This document shows positions 25,698 to 33,239 of a stretch of 58,068 nucleotides of DNA, one piece after another. Origin of the DNA: Actinomycetes bacterium (GTDB lineage: Bacteria > Actinomycetota > Thermoleophilia > RBG-16-64-13); contig JAGXFW010000021.1 in the NCBI GenBank assembly GCA_024637035.1, positions 1-58,068 of the forward strand, read 5' to 3'. Both the position numbers and the translations under genes were made by a program. Within the stretch, counting starts at the first letter, position 1. The number at the start of each line of letters is the position of its first letter. The notes under the pieces were generated by a model. The model searched no databases and was not told where the DNA came from. It saw only the letters and a program-made list of their open reading frames with translations.

Positions 25698-26656
25698 CGG
25701 ACACCGCACCCCCTACGAGGGTCGGCCTGATATTCAACCCGTCGGCGGGGGGCGGCAGGGCTGCGGACGTAGGCCGAGAAGTACAGCGGCGTCTCGAGTG
25801 GAGCGGAGCACTGGTGGTCGTGCGCACCACGAGCGCCCCGACGGAGGCCTCCTTCATCGCTGCCGAATTGGCTGGTCAGGTCGACGTGGTGGTCGTCGTG
25901 GGCGGCGACGGCACTGTGAACGAAGTGGTGAATGGCTTGGCCAACGGCGACGTGCCCCTTGGCATCGTCCCCGCCGGCACAGTGAACGTGCTCGCGCTGG
26001 AATTGGGGCTGCCCTTCGATGTGGGGCAGGCGTGCGATGTGATCCTTCGGGGCAACACCACCACGCTCGACCTCGGGCGCGCGGACGGCAGACGGTTCAC
26101 TCTCATGGTGGGAGCCGGCATCGACGCGCTCACCGTGCGCGAACTCGATCCGCGGGCGAAGCGTCGTTTTCGCGAGCTCGCCTTTCTCTGGACCGGCCTG
26201 CGAGGCTACCTCCGCTCCCCGCCTGTGAGTTTCGGTGTTGTGGTGGATGGCCGACGGTATCGGGCCAACTACGTCGTGGTAGGCAACTGTCGCTTCTATG
26301 GCGGCCGCTTCGGCCTGACCACACAAGCCGATCCCACCGACGGCGAACTCGACGTGCTCATGTACGATGGCACGGGACTCGCTCGCGCTCTGACGTTCGT
26401 CGCGGGGATCCCGTTCGGCTTGCACGTGCGGCATCCCGGAGTCACCTACATTCGCGGCTGTCACGTGGTCTTGGAAGCCCCGGACCACGGCGTCGTGTGG
26501 TTCCAAACAGATGGAGAGCTGGCCGGTCGGCTTCCGGCGGTCGTCGAGATCGAGAGGCACGCCCTGCGGGTGTTCGCTCCAGACCGAGCCCGGCCGGCAT
26601 GGAAGATGCCGACTCCGATCTGGGCACGATCGCGCCTGGACAAGGACGTGGCATGA
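25694..26656 (+). CDS. Diacylglycerol/lipid kinase family protein (YegS/BmrU type)
   Basis: 320 residues. The nucleotide-binding motif VGGDGTVNEVVNGL is at about 69-82, after FNPSAGGG near residue 14, and the C-terminal domain has the family's YGGRFGLTTQADPTDGELDV strand. The family phosphorylates diacylglycerol or related lipids at the membrane surface; the exact lipid is unknown. GTG start overlapping the previous stop by 4 nt. Confidence 0.88.
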   Translation: MTDTAPPTRVGLIFNPSAGGGRAADVGREVQRRLEWSGALVVVRTTSAPTEASFIAAELAGQVDVVVVVGGDGTVNEVVNGLANGDVPLGIVPAGTVNVLALELGLPFDVGQACDVILRGNTTTLDLGRADGRRFTLMVGAGIDALTVRELDPRAKRRFRELAFLWTGLRGYLRSPPVSFGVVVDGRRYRANYVVVGNCRFYGGRFGLTTQADPTDGELDVLMYDGTGLARALTFVAGIPFGLHVRHPGVTYIRGCHVVLEAPDHGVVWFQTDGELAGRLPAVVEIERHALRVFAPDRARPAWKMPTPIWARSRLDKDVA

Positions 26657-27342
26657 GGGAACGAGGGGAGCTGACTGCCTCATCCCGTCATGGAGTAGTC
26701 CGGGCCGTGGCGGCCGCGGTCCCCACGTGTCTGGTCGCCGTGCTGTTGTTACTCGCACTCTCGGCCTCTGCCGCTGGGTGTGCGGGAGGCAATGATCCCA
26801 GCGCCGCGACCACACTCGTGGGCCCCCCACCGGAGACGACCTCACCGAGCGGCACGACGCCCACCACGGCCGGCACCGCCTCCAACACCACGTCCGACCC
26901 CATACCCGCCGGAACATCCGACCCCGGTGCCACCGACGGCGCCCCCGGCGGCACTTCCAGCACGGAAGGAGACGGCACCGTCTCCGGGGACCTCGAGACA
27001 CTCAGGCGACTCGCGATCTCGCAGTATCAAGCGCAGGACCTCGCGGCAGCCGCCCGCACCTACCAAGCGATGCTGGCACTCGACGACACCGACCCGCTCA
27101 TACATAACAACTACGCCAACGTGCTTCGCGACCTCGGCCGTTCCGCCGACGCAGAGAGGGAGTACGAGCGGGCGCTCTCTCTCGACGCCGCGTTGGTCAC
27201 CACCTATCTCAATCTTGCCGCGCTTCACCTGCGCGAACAGGACAGAGAGAAGGCTCTCTCCGTGCTGGATCGCGGAATCGCCGCGACTACGGGCGCGGAC
27301 AGGTCGCGCCTCCAGGATATGAAGAACCAGATCGCGGGATAG
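26653..27342 (+). CDS. Probable TPR lipoprotein
   Basis: 229 residues. A hydrophobic segment (about 18-42) ends in ASAAGC, a weak lipobox with Cys43 as possible lipid site. A Thr/Gly/Pro-rich linker (about 48-110) leads to three tetratricopeptide repeats (about 115-225; for instance ALDDTDPLIHNNYANVLRDL and ALSLDAALVTTYLNLAALHL). It is likely an extracytoplasmic scaffold for protein contacts. It is followed 5 bp later by a second TPR protein of similar plan, which suggests an old duplication. Confidence 0.8.
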   Translation: MRERGELTASSRHGVVRAVAAAVPTCLVAVLLLLALSASAAGCAGGNDPSAATTLVGPPPETTSPSGTTPTTAGTASNTTSDPIPAGTSDPGATDGAPGGTSSTEGDGTVSGDLETLRRLAISQYQAQDLAAAARTYQAMLALDDTDPLIHNNYANVLRDLGRSADAEREYERALSLDAALVTTYLNLAALHLREQDREKALSVLDRGIAATTGADRSRLQDMKNQIAG

Positions 27343-27347
27343 GCCGA

Positions 27348-28082
27348 GTGCGGTCGCTCCTAGCCTCGTTCCTGGTCTTGGCGGCCGTACTCGTGGCGGC
27401 GAATCTGCTCTGGAACCCTCCCGACCCCGGCCCGAGCGGCGCTCGGGAGCTGGGCCGTATCGACCCGATCACGGGCGATCTGATCGACGGCGCTGGGGCA
27501 GCGGACGACGAATTGAGCGGAGACGTGGCGGGCGGGGACGTGGCGGGCGGGGATGCGCCGGGCGGAGCCGGCGGCGCAGGCACTGGGTCGACGATGGACC
27601 CTGTTCGGCGAGAGCATCCCAAGCCCGAGGTCTGGGAGGAACTCCTTCCGCGGGTAGAGCAAGACGCCGCGGCGCACCCCGAAGACCCCGCGCGACGCCT
27701 TCACCTGGCTCTCGTGCTGTACAACCTCGACCGCTACGAGGAAGCGGAGACCATCTATCGGGAGATGCTCGCCACCAGGGAAGACGCGGTCATCCGAAAA
27801 CGGCTTGGCAATGTGCTGCGCGACAAGGGGGACTACGCGGGAGCCAGGGCGGCGTACCTCGAGGCCTTGGCCACCGACCCCGCCGCCCCCTCGCTCTACA
27901 TCAACCTGGCCGACCTCCTCTGGAGGTGGCAACGCACCGACGAGGCGCTGCAAGTACTCGCCGACGGCATGGAGAAGGTGCCGCCAGATCGTCGCCCCGC
28001 CCTCGAGGGCGCAGCCGCCGCGATCCGCGCGGCCGGTGAGGTCGGAACGTCGGGCCCGGCTCCCCCGGTCAGCGCGCCGTAG
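27348..28082 (+). CDS. Membrane-anchored TPR protein
   Basis: 244 residues from a GTG. An N-terminal helix (LLASFLVLAAVLVAANLLW) is followed by a Gly/Ala/Asp-rich linker with three DVAGG-like repeats, then about three TPR units (about 105-225; RLHLALVLYNLDRYEEAETI, then RLGNVLRDKGDYAGARAAYL). It shares the NVLRD-type repeat with the preceding gene. The last gene of the run, it overlaps the convergent methyltransferase by 14 bp. Confidence 0.78.
   Translation: MRSLLASFLVLAAVLVAANLLWNPPDPGPSGARELGRIDPITGDLIDGAGAADDELSGDVAGGDVAGGDAPGGAGGAGTGSTMDPVRREHPKPEVWEELLPRVEQDAAAHPEDPARRLHLALVLYNLDRYEEAETIYREMLATREDAVIRKRLGNVLRDKGDYAGARAAYLEALATDPAAPSLYINLADLLWRWQRTDEALQVLADGMEKVPPDRRPALEGAAAAIRAAGEVGTSGPAPPVSAP
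27522..27566 (+). repeat. 15-bp tandem repeat in the second TPR gene
   Basis: Three units of 15 bases, the first two identical, encode DVAGG-DVAGG-DAPGG in the linker. Confidence 0.9.
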
Positions 28083-28833
28083 CCAGGAGCGTACCGAGCG
28101 GGTAGGTGAACGAGATGCGCCCATCCGCGAGCGCGAGATCAAGCCGTTCCTGGAATCGCGGACTCAGCGAGAGGAACATGCGTCGGCACGCCTGCACCCG
28201 GGCGTCCTTCACCCCACCGACTCTCGCTCCGCCTGCGGCCCCGCCGGCGGCCCCGCCCGCAGCTCCCCCCGATCCCGCCCAGTAAGCGAAGTCCTGCGTG
28301 AGATCGGACATCTCCTCCGCATCGACCCCGAGCCCGGCCGCATCGGCAAGAGCATGCAGCTCCTCCAGCGAGTAGAACAACAGGTGGCGGGGTGATAGCA
28401 GACGCTCGGCCTCCCACACGCGCAGGTCGAGAGCAGGCTCGCCGAACGCCAGGATCTCCTGCAGCACGAGCCGGCCGGTAGGTCTGAGCACCCGCCGCAC
28501 CTCGGCCAGAGCGGCCAAAGGACGCGGTTCGCGGGCAAGACCTAGGGAGAGCAGCGCCACGTCGAACTGGCCCGCGTCGAAGGGCAGATCGTCGAGGGTC
28601 GCCGTACTGAAGAACACGTTGTCGTGACCCATCGCGGTCGCGAGACGCCTTCCTTCCTCGGCGAGTTCCGGCTCGGACTGCACCGTCTCCACCGTACCGG
28701 CCGACGCCGCCACCTGCAGGGCCACGTTGCCCGCGCGGCCGCTGAGGTCGAGCACGGTCTCACCAGGTCGTACCGAAGCCATCGATACAACGAGCTCCAT
28801 TGGGCCCCGCCCGGAGTGTTCGATCCGGTTCAC
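28069..28833 (-). CDS. Class I SAM-dependent methyltransferase
   Basis: 254 residues. A Rossmann methyltransferase of the UbiE/Methyltransf_11 type: VLDLSGRAGNVALQVA is the SAM-binding motif I (usually DxGxGxG, here D-L-S-G-R-A-G), DLPFDAGQFDVALLSLGL is motif II, and VLRPTGRLVLQEI is the post-II strand. The substrate is unknown. A four-unit GGAA repeat (28226-28273) forms a loop near residue 195. GTG at 28833 has an AGGAG seven bases upstream and lies 16 bp after the ileS stop, so it is probably co-transcribed with ileS. Confidence 0.85.
   Translation of the reverse strand: MNRIEHSGRGPMELVVSMASVRPGETVLDLSGRAGNVALQVAASAGTVETVQSEPELAEEGRRLATAMGHDNVFFSTATLDDLPFDAGQFDVALLSLGLAREPRPLAALAEVRRVLRPTGRLVLQEILAFGEPALDLRVWEAERLLSPRHLLFYSLEELHALADAAGLGVDAEEMSDLTQDFAYWAGSGGAAGGAAGGAAGGARVGGVKDARVQACRRMFLSLSPRFQERLDLALADGRISFTYPLGTLLATAR
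28226..28273 (-). repeat. 12-bp tandem repeat in the methyltransferase gene
   Basis: Four imperfect 12-base units encode a run of Gly-Gly-Ala-Ala tetrapeptides. Confidence 0.85.
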
Positions 28834-28849
28834 CGTGCCGCTCCTCTCG

Positions 28850-31800
28850 TCAGGCTTCAACACGGCGCACGGAGACCACCACCGGCACCCCGTTGACCTT
28901 GAGCTCTTCTCGATGCCAGCCGGTCTCCGCCTCGCCGGGGGCCGCGGATCCCGCGAGGCCCACCGCCAAAGTCTCCTTCTTGATCAACTCGCCCATCTCC
29001 TCGAGCACGGCCGCGATCTCCTCCGGACCTTCCACCGTGAGGTGGATGCGGTCCTCGATGCGTAGGCCCGCGGCTTTGCGGGTGTTCTGGACGTGGTGCA
29101 CAAGTTCGCGGGCAAGACCCTCCTGGCGCAATGCGGGAGTCAGCTCGGTCGAGAGCGCCACCACCAGATCCGCTTCCCGTTCGATGGCAAACCCCGCCCG
29201 CTCCTCGGTTTCCACGAGAAGATCTTCGGCGGTCAGTTCATGAAGCGCACCCAGAGCCTGCACGGGAACCGGCTCGCCGGCCTCGAGCAGGCGGGCGACT
29301 TCGGCGGGGTCGAGTTCGGCGACTGCCGCCGCCACCTCAGGCATCGCCTTGCCGAACCGGGGGCCGAGCGTGCGGTAGTTCGGCTTCACCAGGTAGTTCA
29401 CCAGTTCGCCCGCGGTCGCCACGGTCTGGAGTGTCTTGACGTTGAGCTCCTCGCACACCACATCAGTGAGAGTGAGGAGGGCGGCCGCCTGCTTCTCATC
29501 GAGCGCCACTATGGCGGTGGCCAGCGGCTGGCGGGTCTTCAGTTGAGACGCGTTGCGCGCCGCACGACCCATGTTGACCACGCGACGGGCGATGCCCATG
29601 CGGAACGAAAGCTCCTCGTCGATGAGGGCCGTGTCGGCCTCAGGCCAGTCGCACAGATGCACCGACTCAGGCACGTCGGCGTACCGCTCCGCCGTGAGGT
29701 TGCGGTAGAGCTCCTCGGCCAGGAAGGGCATGAAGGGAGCACAGAGCTTGGAGAGCATCTCCAGGCACTCGTACAGCGTGAGGTAGGCGGCGACCTTGTC
29801 GGCGTCTTCCTCACTCTTCCAGAAGCGGCGGCGGGAACGGCGCACGTACCAGTTGGAGAGCTCATCGACGAATTCGCTGATGGCGCGGCCAGTGGTGAAG
29901 GCGTCGTAGTTCTCGAGGCCATCGGTGACCTTGGCCACGAGTTGGTGCAACTCGGAGAGGATCCAACGATCGAGCAACGTGCGCTCGGAGGCGGGCACGT
30001 CGTGGGCGCGCGAATCGAAGCCGTCGATGTTGGCGTACAGGGTGAAGAACGAGTACGTGTTCCAGAGGGTGAGTGTGAACTTGCGCAGCACCTCGTCGAT
30101 GTGATCGGGGCTGAAGCGGCGCGCGTACCACGGCGAACTCACCGTGAAGAGATACCAGCGGAGCGCGTCGGCGCCCTGCTCGTTCAGCACCGCCCAGGGG
30201 TCCACGACGTTGCCGAGGCGCTTCGACATCTTGCGCCCTTCGCCGTCGAGGATGTGCCCCAGACACACGACGTTCTTGTAGCTCGAATGTCCGTAGAGCA
30301 GCGCACTGATGGCGATGAGGCTGTAGAACCAGCCTCTGGTCTGATCGATGGCCTCGCAGATGAAATCGGCTGGGAAGCGGTCGTTCCAGTGCTCTTGGTT
30401 CTCGAAGGGATAGTGCCATTGGGCGATGGGCATCGACCCGGAGTCGAACCAGGCGTCGATCACCTCGGGCACCCGGCGCGCCTCGGCGCCGCACTCGCGG
30501 CAGGAGAAGGTGATGTCGTCCACGTAGGGCCGGTGCAACTCGAGGGCGGAAAGGTCGCGGCCGGCCAACTCTCCCAGTTCGGCCCGGGAGGCCACGGCGA
30601 GGTCGTGCCCGTTCGAACACCGCCAGAGGGGCAGAGGAGTGCCCCAATAGCGCTCGCGGCTGAGCGACCAATCGATGTTGTTCTCGAGCCAGTCGCCGAA
30701 TCGACCATGCTTGATGTGCTCCGGATACCAGTTCACGCCCTCGTTCGCGGCCAGCAGCGCGTCCTTGCGCTTGGTCGTACGCACGTACCAGGAGGCCTTG
30801 GCGTAGTAGATCAGGGCCGTGTCGCAGCGCCAGCAATGAGGGTAGTTGTGATTGTAGGGGCGGCTCGAGAAGAGCAGGCCCACGTCGTCGAGGTCGCGCA
30901 TGATGGCCTTGTCGGCGTCTTTCACGAACATGCCGGCGTAGGGCGGCACCTCTTCCGTGAACCGCACCTCTTCGTCCACCGGCATGACCACCGGCAGATC
31001 GTTGGCGCGCCCCACCAGCATGTCGTCAGCGCCGAAGGCCGGCGCGATATGCACGATGCCGGAGCCCTCGTCGGTGCTCACGAAGTCACCCGTGACCACG
31101 CGCCAGGCGGGCTTGTCTGGCGTGACGAACTCGAAGGGCGGGCGGTACCGCCGGCCTACCAGGGCGGATCCGGGGAAGGTCTCTTCCACCACCGCCTCCG
31201 GACCGAGCACGGTCTCCACCAGGTCGGCGCCGAGGATCAGGTGCTCGTCACCCAGGCGAGCCCGGGCGTAGACCACCTTCTCGCCCACGGCCGCCGCGAC
31301 GTTCGAGATCAACGTCCAGGGCGTGGTGGTCCAGACTAGGAGACTCGTGCCGTCCTCTTGGTGACCTTCCGCGTCGAGAAGAGGGAAGCGCACGAAGATG
31401 GAGGGATCGGTGACCTCTTTGTAGCCCATGGCCAACTCGTGTGACGAAAGGGCCGTGCCGCACCGCGGGCAGTAGGGCACCACCTTGTGATCTTGCTCGA
31501 GCAATCCTTGCTTCCACATCTCGGCGAGGATCCACCAGACCGACTCGATGTAGTCGTCGTTCATGGTCCAGTAGGCCTCATCGAGGTCCATCCAGAAGCC
31601 GATGCGCTCGGTCATCTTCTTCCAGTCATCGACGTTCTCGGCGACCGACTCCTTGCACAGCCGGTTGAACTCGGCGATGCCGAACGTCTCGATCTCGTCC
31701 TTCTTGGTGATGCCGAGGCGCTTCTCTATCTCAAGTTCCACCGGGAGGCCGTGGCAGTCCCAACCGGCCTTGCGGGGCACGAAGTGCCCGCGCATCGTGC

Positions 31801-32167
31801 GGAACCGCGGGTAGATGTCCTTGAAGATGCGGGCCAGCACGTGGTGAGCGCCGGGCTTGCCGTTCGCGGTAGGCGGGCCCTCGTAGAACACCCACTCGGG
31901 GCCGCCGCGACGCAACTCGACGCTCTTCTCGAAGATGCGGTTCGCCCGCCACCATTCGAGGATGCCCTCTTCGAGGGCCGGGAAGCGCTGGCTGGTGTCC
32001 ACCGGCCGGAACACATGCGTCTCGTCGTGGCGGCACAGGCCGCCCGCGCACGCGTCACCGTGCGTGTGGGCGCCGGCTTGGGCGCCGGCGAGGGCCGCGA
32101 CATCGCCGCCGCCCGCGCCACTCCCGCCGGGCGCACTCCCGCCGGGCGCGGATCTCTCTTCGCTCAT
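28850..32167 (-). CDS. ileS: Isoleucyl-tRNA synthetase, eukaryote-like (type 2)
   Basis: 1105 residues, including the editing domain and C-terminal anticodon-binding region. The HIGH-type signature is PTANGKPGAHH (about 98-108) and the second signature is GRKMSKRLGN (about 646). This PxANGKPGxHH form and the GWDCHGLPVELEIEKRLGI segment mark the type 2, eukaryote-like IleRS group, whose members are known for natural mupirocin tolerance. The first 50 residues are an unusual extension: SAPGG repeats, then a His/Cys cluster with H34, H36, C40, C45 and H47, which could bind metal. ATG at 32167 has GGAGG six bases upstream. Expression is controlled by the T-box at 32253-32622. Confidence 0.96.
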   Translation of the reverse strand: MSEERSAPGGSAPGGSGAGGGDVAALAGAQAGAHTHGDACAGGLCRHDETHVFRPVDTSQRFPALEEGILEWWRANRIFEKSVELRRGGPEWVFYEGPPTANGKPGAHHVLARIFKDIYPRFRTMRGHFVPRKAGWDCHGLPVELEIEKRLGITKKDEIETFGIAEFNRLCKESVAENVDDWKKMTERIGFWMDLDEAYWTMNDDYIESVWWILAEMWKQGLLEQDHKVVPYCPRCGTALSSHELAMGYKEVTDPSIFVRFPLLDAEGHQEDGTSLLVWTTTPWTLISNVAAAVGEKVVYARARLGDEHLILGADLVETVLGPEAVVEETFPGSALVGRRYRPPFEFVTPDKPAWRVVTGDFVSTDEGSGIVHIAPAFGADDMLVGRANDLPVVMPVDEEVRFTEEVPPYAGMFVKDADKAIMRDLDDVGLLFSSRPYNHNYPHCWRCDTALIYYAKASWYVRTTKRKDALLAANEGVNWYPEHIKHGRFGDWLENNIDWSLSRERYWGTPLPLWRCSNGHDLAVASRAELGELAGRDLSALELHRPYVDDITFSCRECGAEARRVPEVIDAWFDSGSMPIAQWHYPFENQEHWNDRFPADFICEAIDQTRGWFYSLIAISALLYGHSSYKNVVCLGHILDGEGRKMSKRLGNVVDPWAVLNEQGADALRWYLFTVSSPWYARRFSPDHIDEVLRKFTLTLWNTYSFFTLYANIDGFDSRAHDVPASERTLLDRWILSELHQLVAKVTDGLENYDAFTTGRAISEFVDELSNWYVRRSRRRFWKSEEDADKVAAYLTLYECLEMLSKLCAPFMPFLAEELYRNLTAERYADVPESVHLCDWPEADTALIDEELSFRMGIARRVVNMGRAARNASQLKTRQPLATAIVALDEKQAAALLTLTDVVCEELNVKTLQTVATAGELVNYLVKPNYRTLGPRFGKAMPEVAAAVAELDPAEVARLLEAGEPVPVQALGALHELTAEDLLVETEERAGFAIEREADLVVALSTELTPALRQEGLARELVHHVQNTRKAAGLRIEDRIHLTVEGPEEIAAVLEEMGELIKKETLAVGLAGSAAPGEAETGWHREELKVNGVPVVVSVRRVEA
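32119..32148 (-). repeat. 15-bp tandem repeat at the ileS start
   Basis: Two exact 15-base units encode SAPGG-SAPGG in the N-terminal extension of IleRS. Confidence 0.9.
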
Positions 32168-32239
32168 GCTATACCTCCGCGGGAAAGCCTCTCTCCCGCA
32201 CCCGGCGCCTGCACTCGCAGCCGCCGTTCGTACGCCGCC

Positions 32240-32289
32240 CAAGAAGCACGAAACCCCATCCCAGCGGGATTCCGCTGTAGGGACGGGGT
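32240..32289 (-). terminator. T-box terminator of ileS
   Basis: The stem ACCCCGTCCC pairs with GGGATGGGGT, extended by CAGCGG/CCGCTG, and is followed by TTTCGTGCTTCTT. Its 5' half uses the same bases as the 3' half of the antiterminator, so the two structures exclude each other. The T-run is broken, so termination may be moderate. The ileS start lies about 85 bases downstream. Confidence 0.7.
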
Positions 32290-32622
32290 CTACTCCCGCG
32301 GTACCACCCTACTTGGTCACTCGAAGGCGACCCACTCACCGGATGCCACATCGCCCGCCGTCCGCCCGCTTCAGCACGCGGCTCGAATCGACACCCTCCT
32401 TCTGTAACGGGAAGGACCCGGCCAGGTCTACTGAGCCGCTCTGGCGCCTGCTCCACCGCTGCAGTAAGCTACGAAGCGCATGGCCGGCCGGGCGTCGTAT
32501 TCACCCGATTCGGCGGCTGTTCGGCTGGCGGCTCGGGGATGATGTTCACCGTCCGTTCCGGCCGGGCTCACACCGTCCCCGGCTCGCTGGGCGGATGAGA
32601 GACGACTACTCGTTCCCGTCAC
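32253..32622 (-). promoter_or_regulatory. T-box riboswitch (Ile specifier) upstream of ileS
   Basis: All main T-box parts can be read on the minus strand. Stem I begins with GAACGAGTAG. The distal AG-bulge/loop pair is seen as CAGCGAGCCGG and GGTGTGA. The specifier region is GAAC-ATC-ATC (Ile codon AUC at 32541-32543). The T-box itself is AGGGTGGTACCGCG at about 32297-32310. The antiterminator can form fully: GTAGGG (32307-32312) pairs with CCCTAC (32277-32282), a TGGTACC bulge is exposed, and GCGGG pairs with CCCGT. The bulge TGGT fits a tRNA-Ile end with discriminator A. Uncharged tRNA-Ile would favour read-through. Regulation by transcription attenuation is inferred from the terminator. 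Confidence 0.92.
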
Positions 32623-32638
32623 AGCCTTTGAACGCAGT

Positions 32639-32667
32639 AGTCTAGTGCGCAGGGGACACGACTTCAA
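32639..32667 (-). promoter_or_regulatory. Promoter of ileS
   Basis: TTGAAG (32662-32667), 17 bases, TAGACT (32639-32644). The predicted transcript would begin just upstream of T-box stem I, which supports the call. The gene-free stretch 32168-32723 holds this promoter, the T-box and its terminator. Confidence 0.7.
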
Positions 32668-32723
32668 GTAGTGCGCCCATGCCGTGCGACAGTGCGAAGA
32701 TGACCACCGACAGGAGATGAGAC

Positions 32724-33218
32724 GTGAGGCGCACGTGGATGGTGGCAATCGGCGTCGCAGCCGTCTTGGTGCTGGCGATCGGCGGCTGGTGGCTCATGCG
32801 GGACGATACCGACCCGACGAGCACCACCTCCACCGTCTCGAGCAGCCCCGTCGTGACCTCCCCGTACGACCTCGTCGAGGCGGATGCCGCTGTCGACCTC
32901 GGCACCCTCACCGATGCCAAGTTCGCCAGCCTGCTCCTCGACGGCGGTGAGGGGCTCACCTCATACATGATCGCAGCCGGCCAACCCTCGTTCCTGGCTT
33001 TGGCCGAAGCTGTCGCGTCGGCGGAGAAGGTCGACGGACCGACACCCGCTACCGGTTCGACCCTGACCTTCGTCATGGAAGACCGCGTGACGGTGACCTT
33101 CGACCTCGACGTCGGAGCCGGAGTCGTGGGCCGGGAGGGCGCGGTCTGGCGACCGAACGACGACCTGGCCGCGCTGGTGGGCGCCATCACGGCCAGAGCC
33201 GACGACTCCTCCCAATAA
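32724..33218 (+). CDS. Small membrane-anchored hypothetical protein
   Basis: 164 residues from a GTG with AGGAGATGA upstream. An N-terminal membrane helix (VAIGVAAVLVLAIGGWWL) is followed by a short Ser/Thr-rich linker and a globular domain of about 115 residues (from SPYDLVEADAAVDLGTLTDA to AALVGAITARADD). I do not recognise the domain. The layout resembles the protein at 15832. It lies 21 bp before the cysteine desulfurase gene and may be co-transcribed with it. Confidence 0.7.
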   Translation: MRRTWMVAIGVAAVLVLAIGGWWLMRDDTDPTSTTSTVSSSPVVTSPYDLVEADAAVDLGTLTDAKFASLLLDGGEGLTSYMIAAGQPSFLALAEAVASAEKVDGPTPATGSTLTFVMEDRVTVTFDLDVGAGVVGREGAVWRPNDDLAALVGAITARADDSSQ

Positions 33219-33239
33219 GGTCTTCAGGATCGAGGCACG

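Noticed and set aside
29093-31339. Long open frame of about 750 codons on the strand opposite ileS
   Set aside because: It mirrors ileS codon by codon in GC-rich DNA, has a composition rich in Arg, Gly, His and Val with no family motif, and ileS is certain.
32384-32400. T-arm-like GTCGATTCGAGCC suggesting a tRNA gene
   Set aside because: It lies inside the ileS T-box leader, with no acceptor, D or anticodon arm around it.
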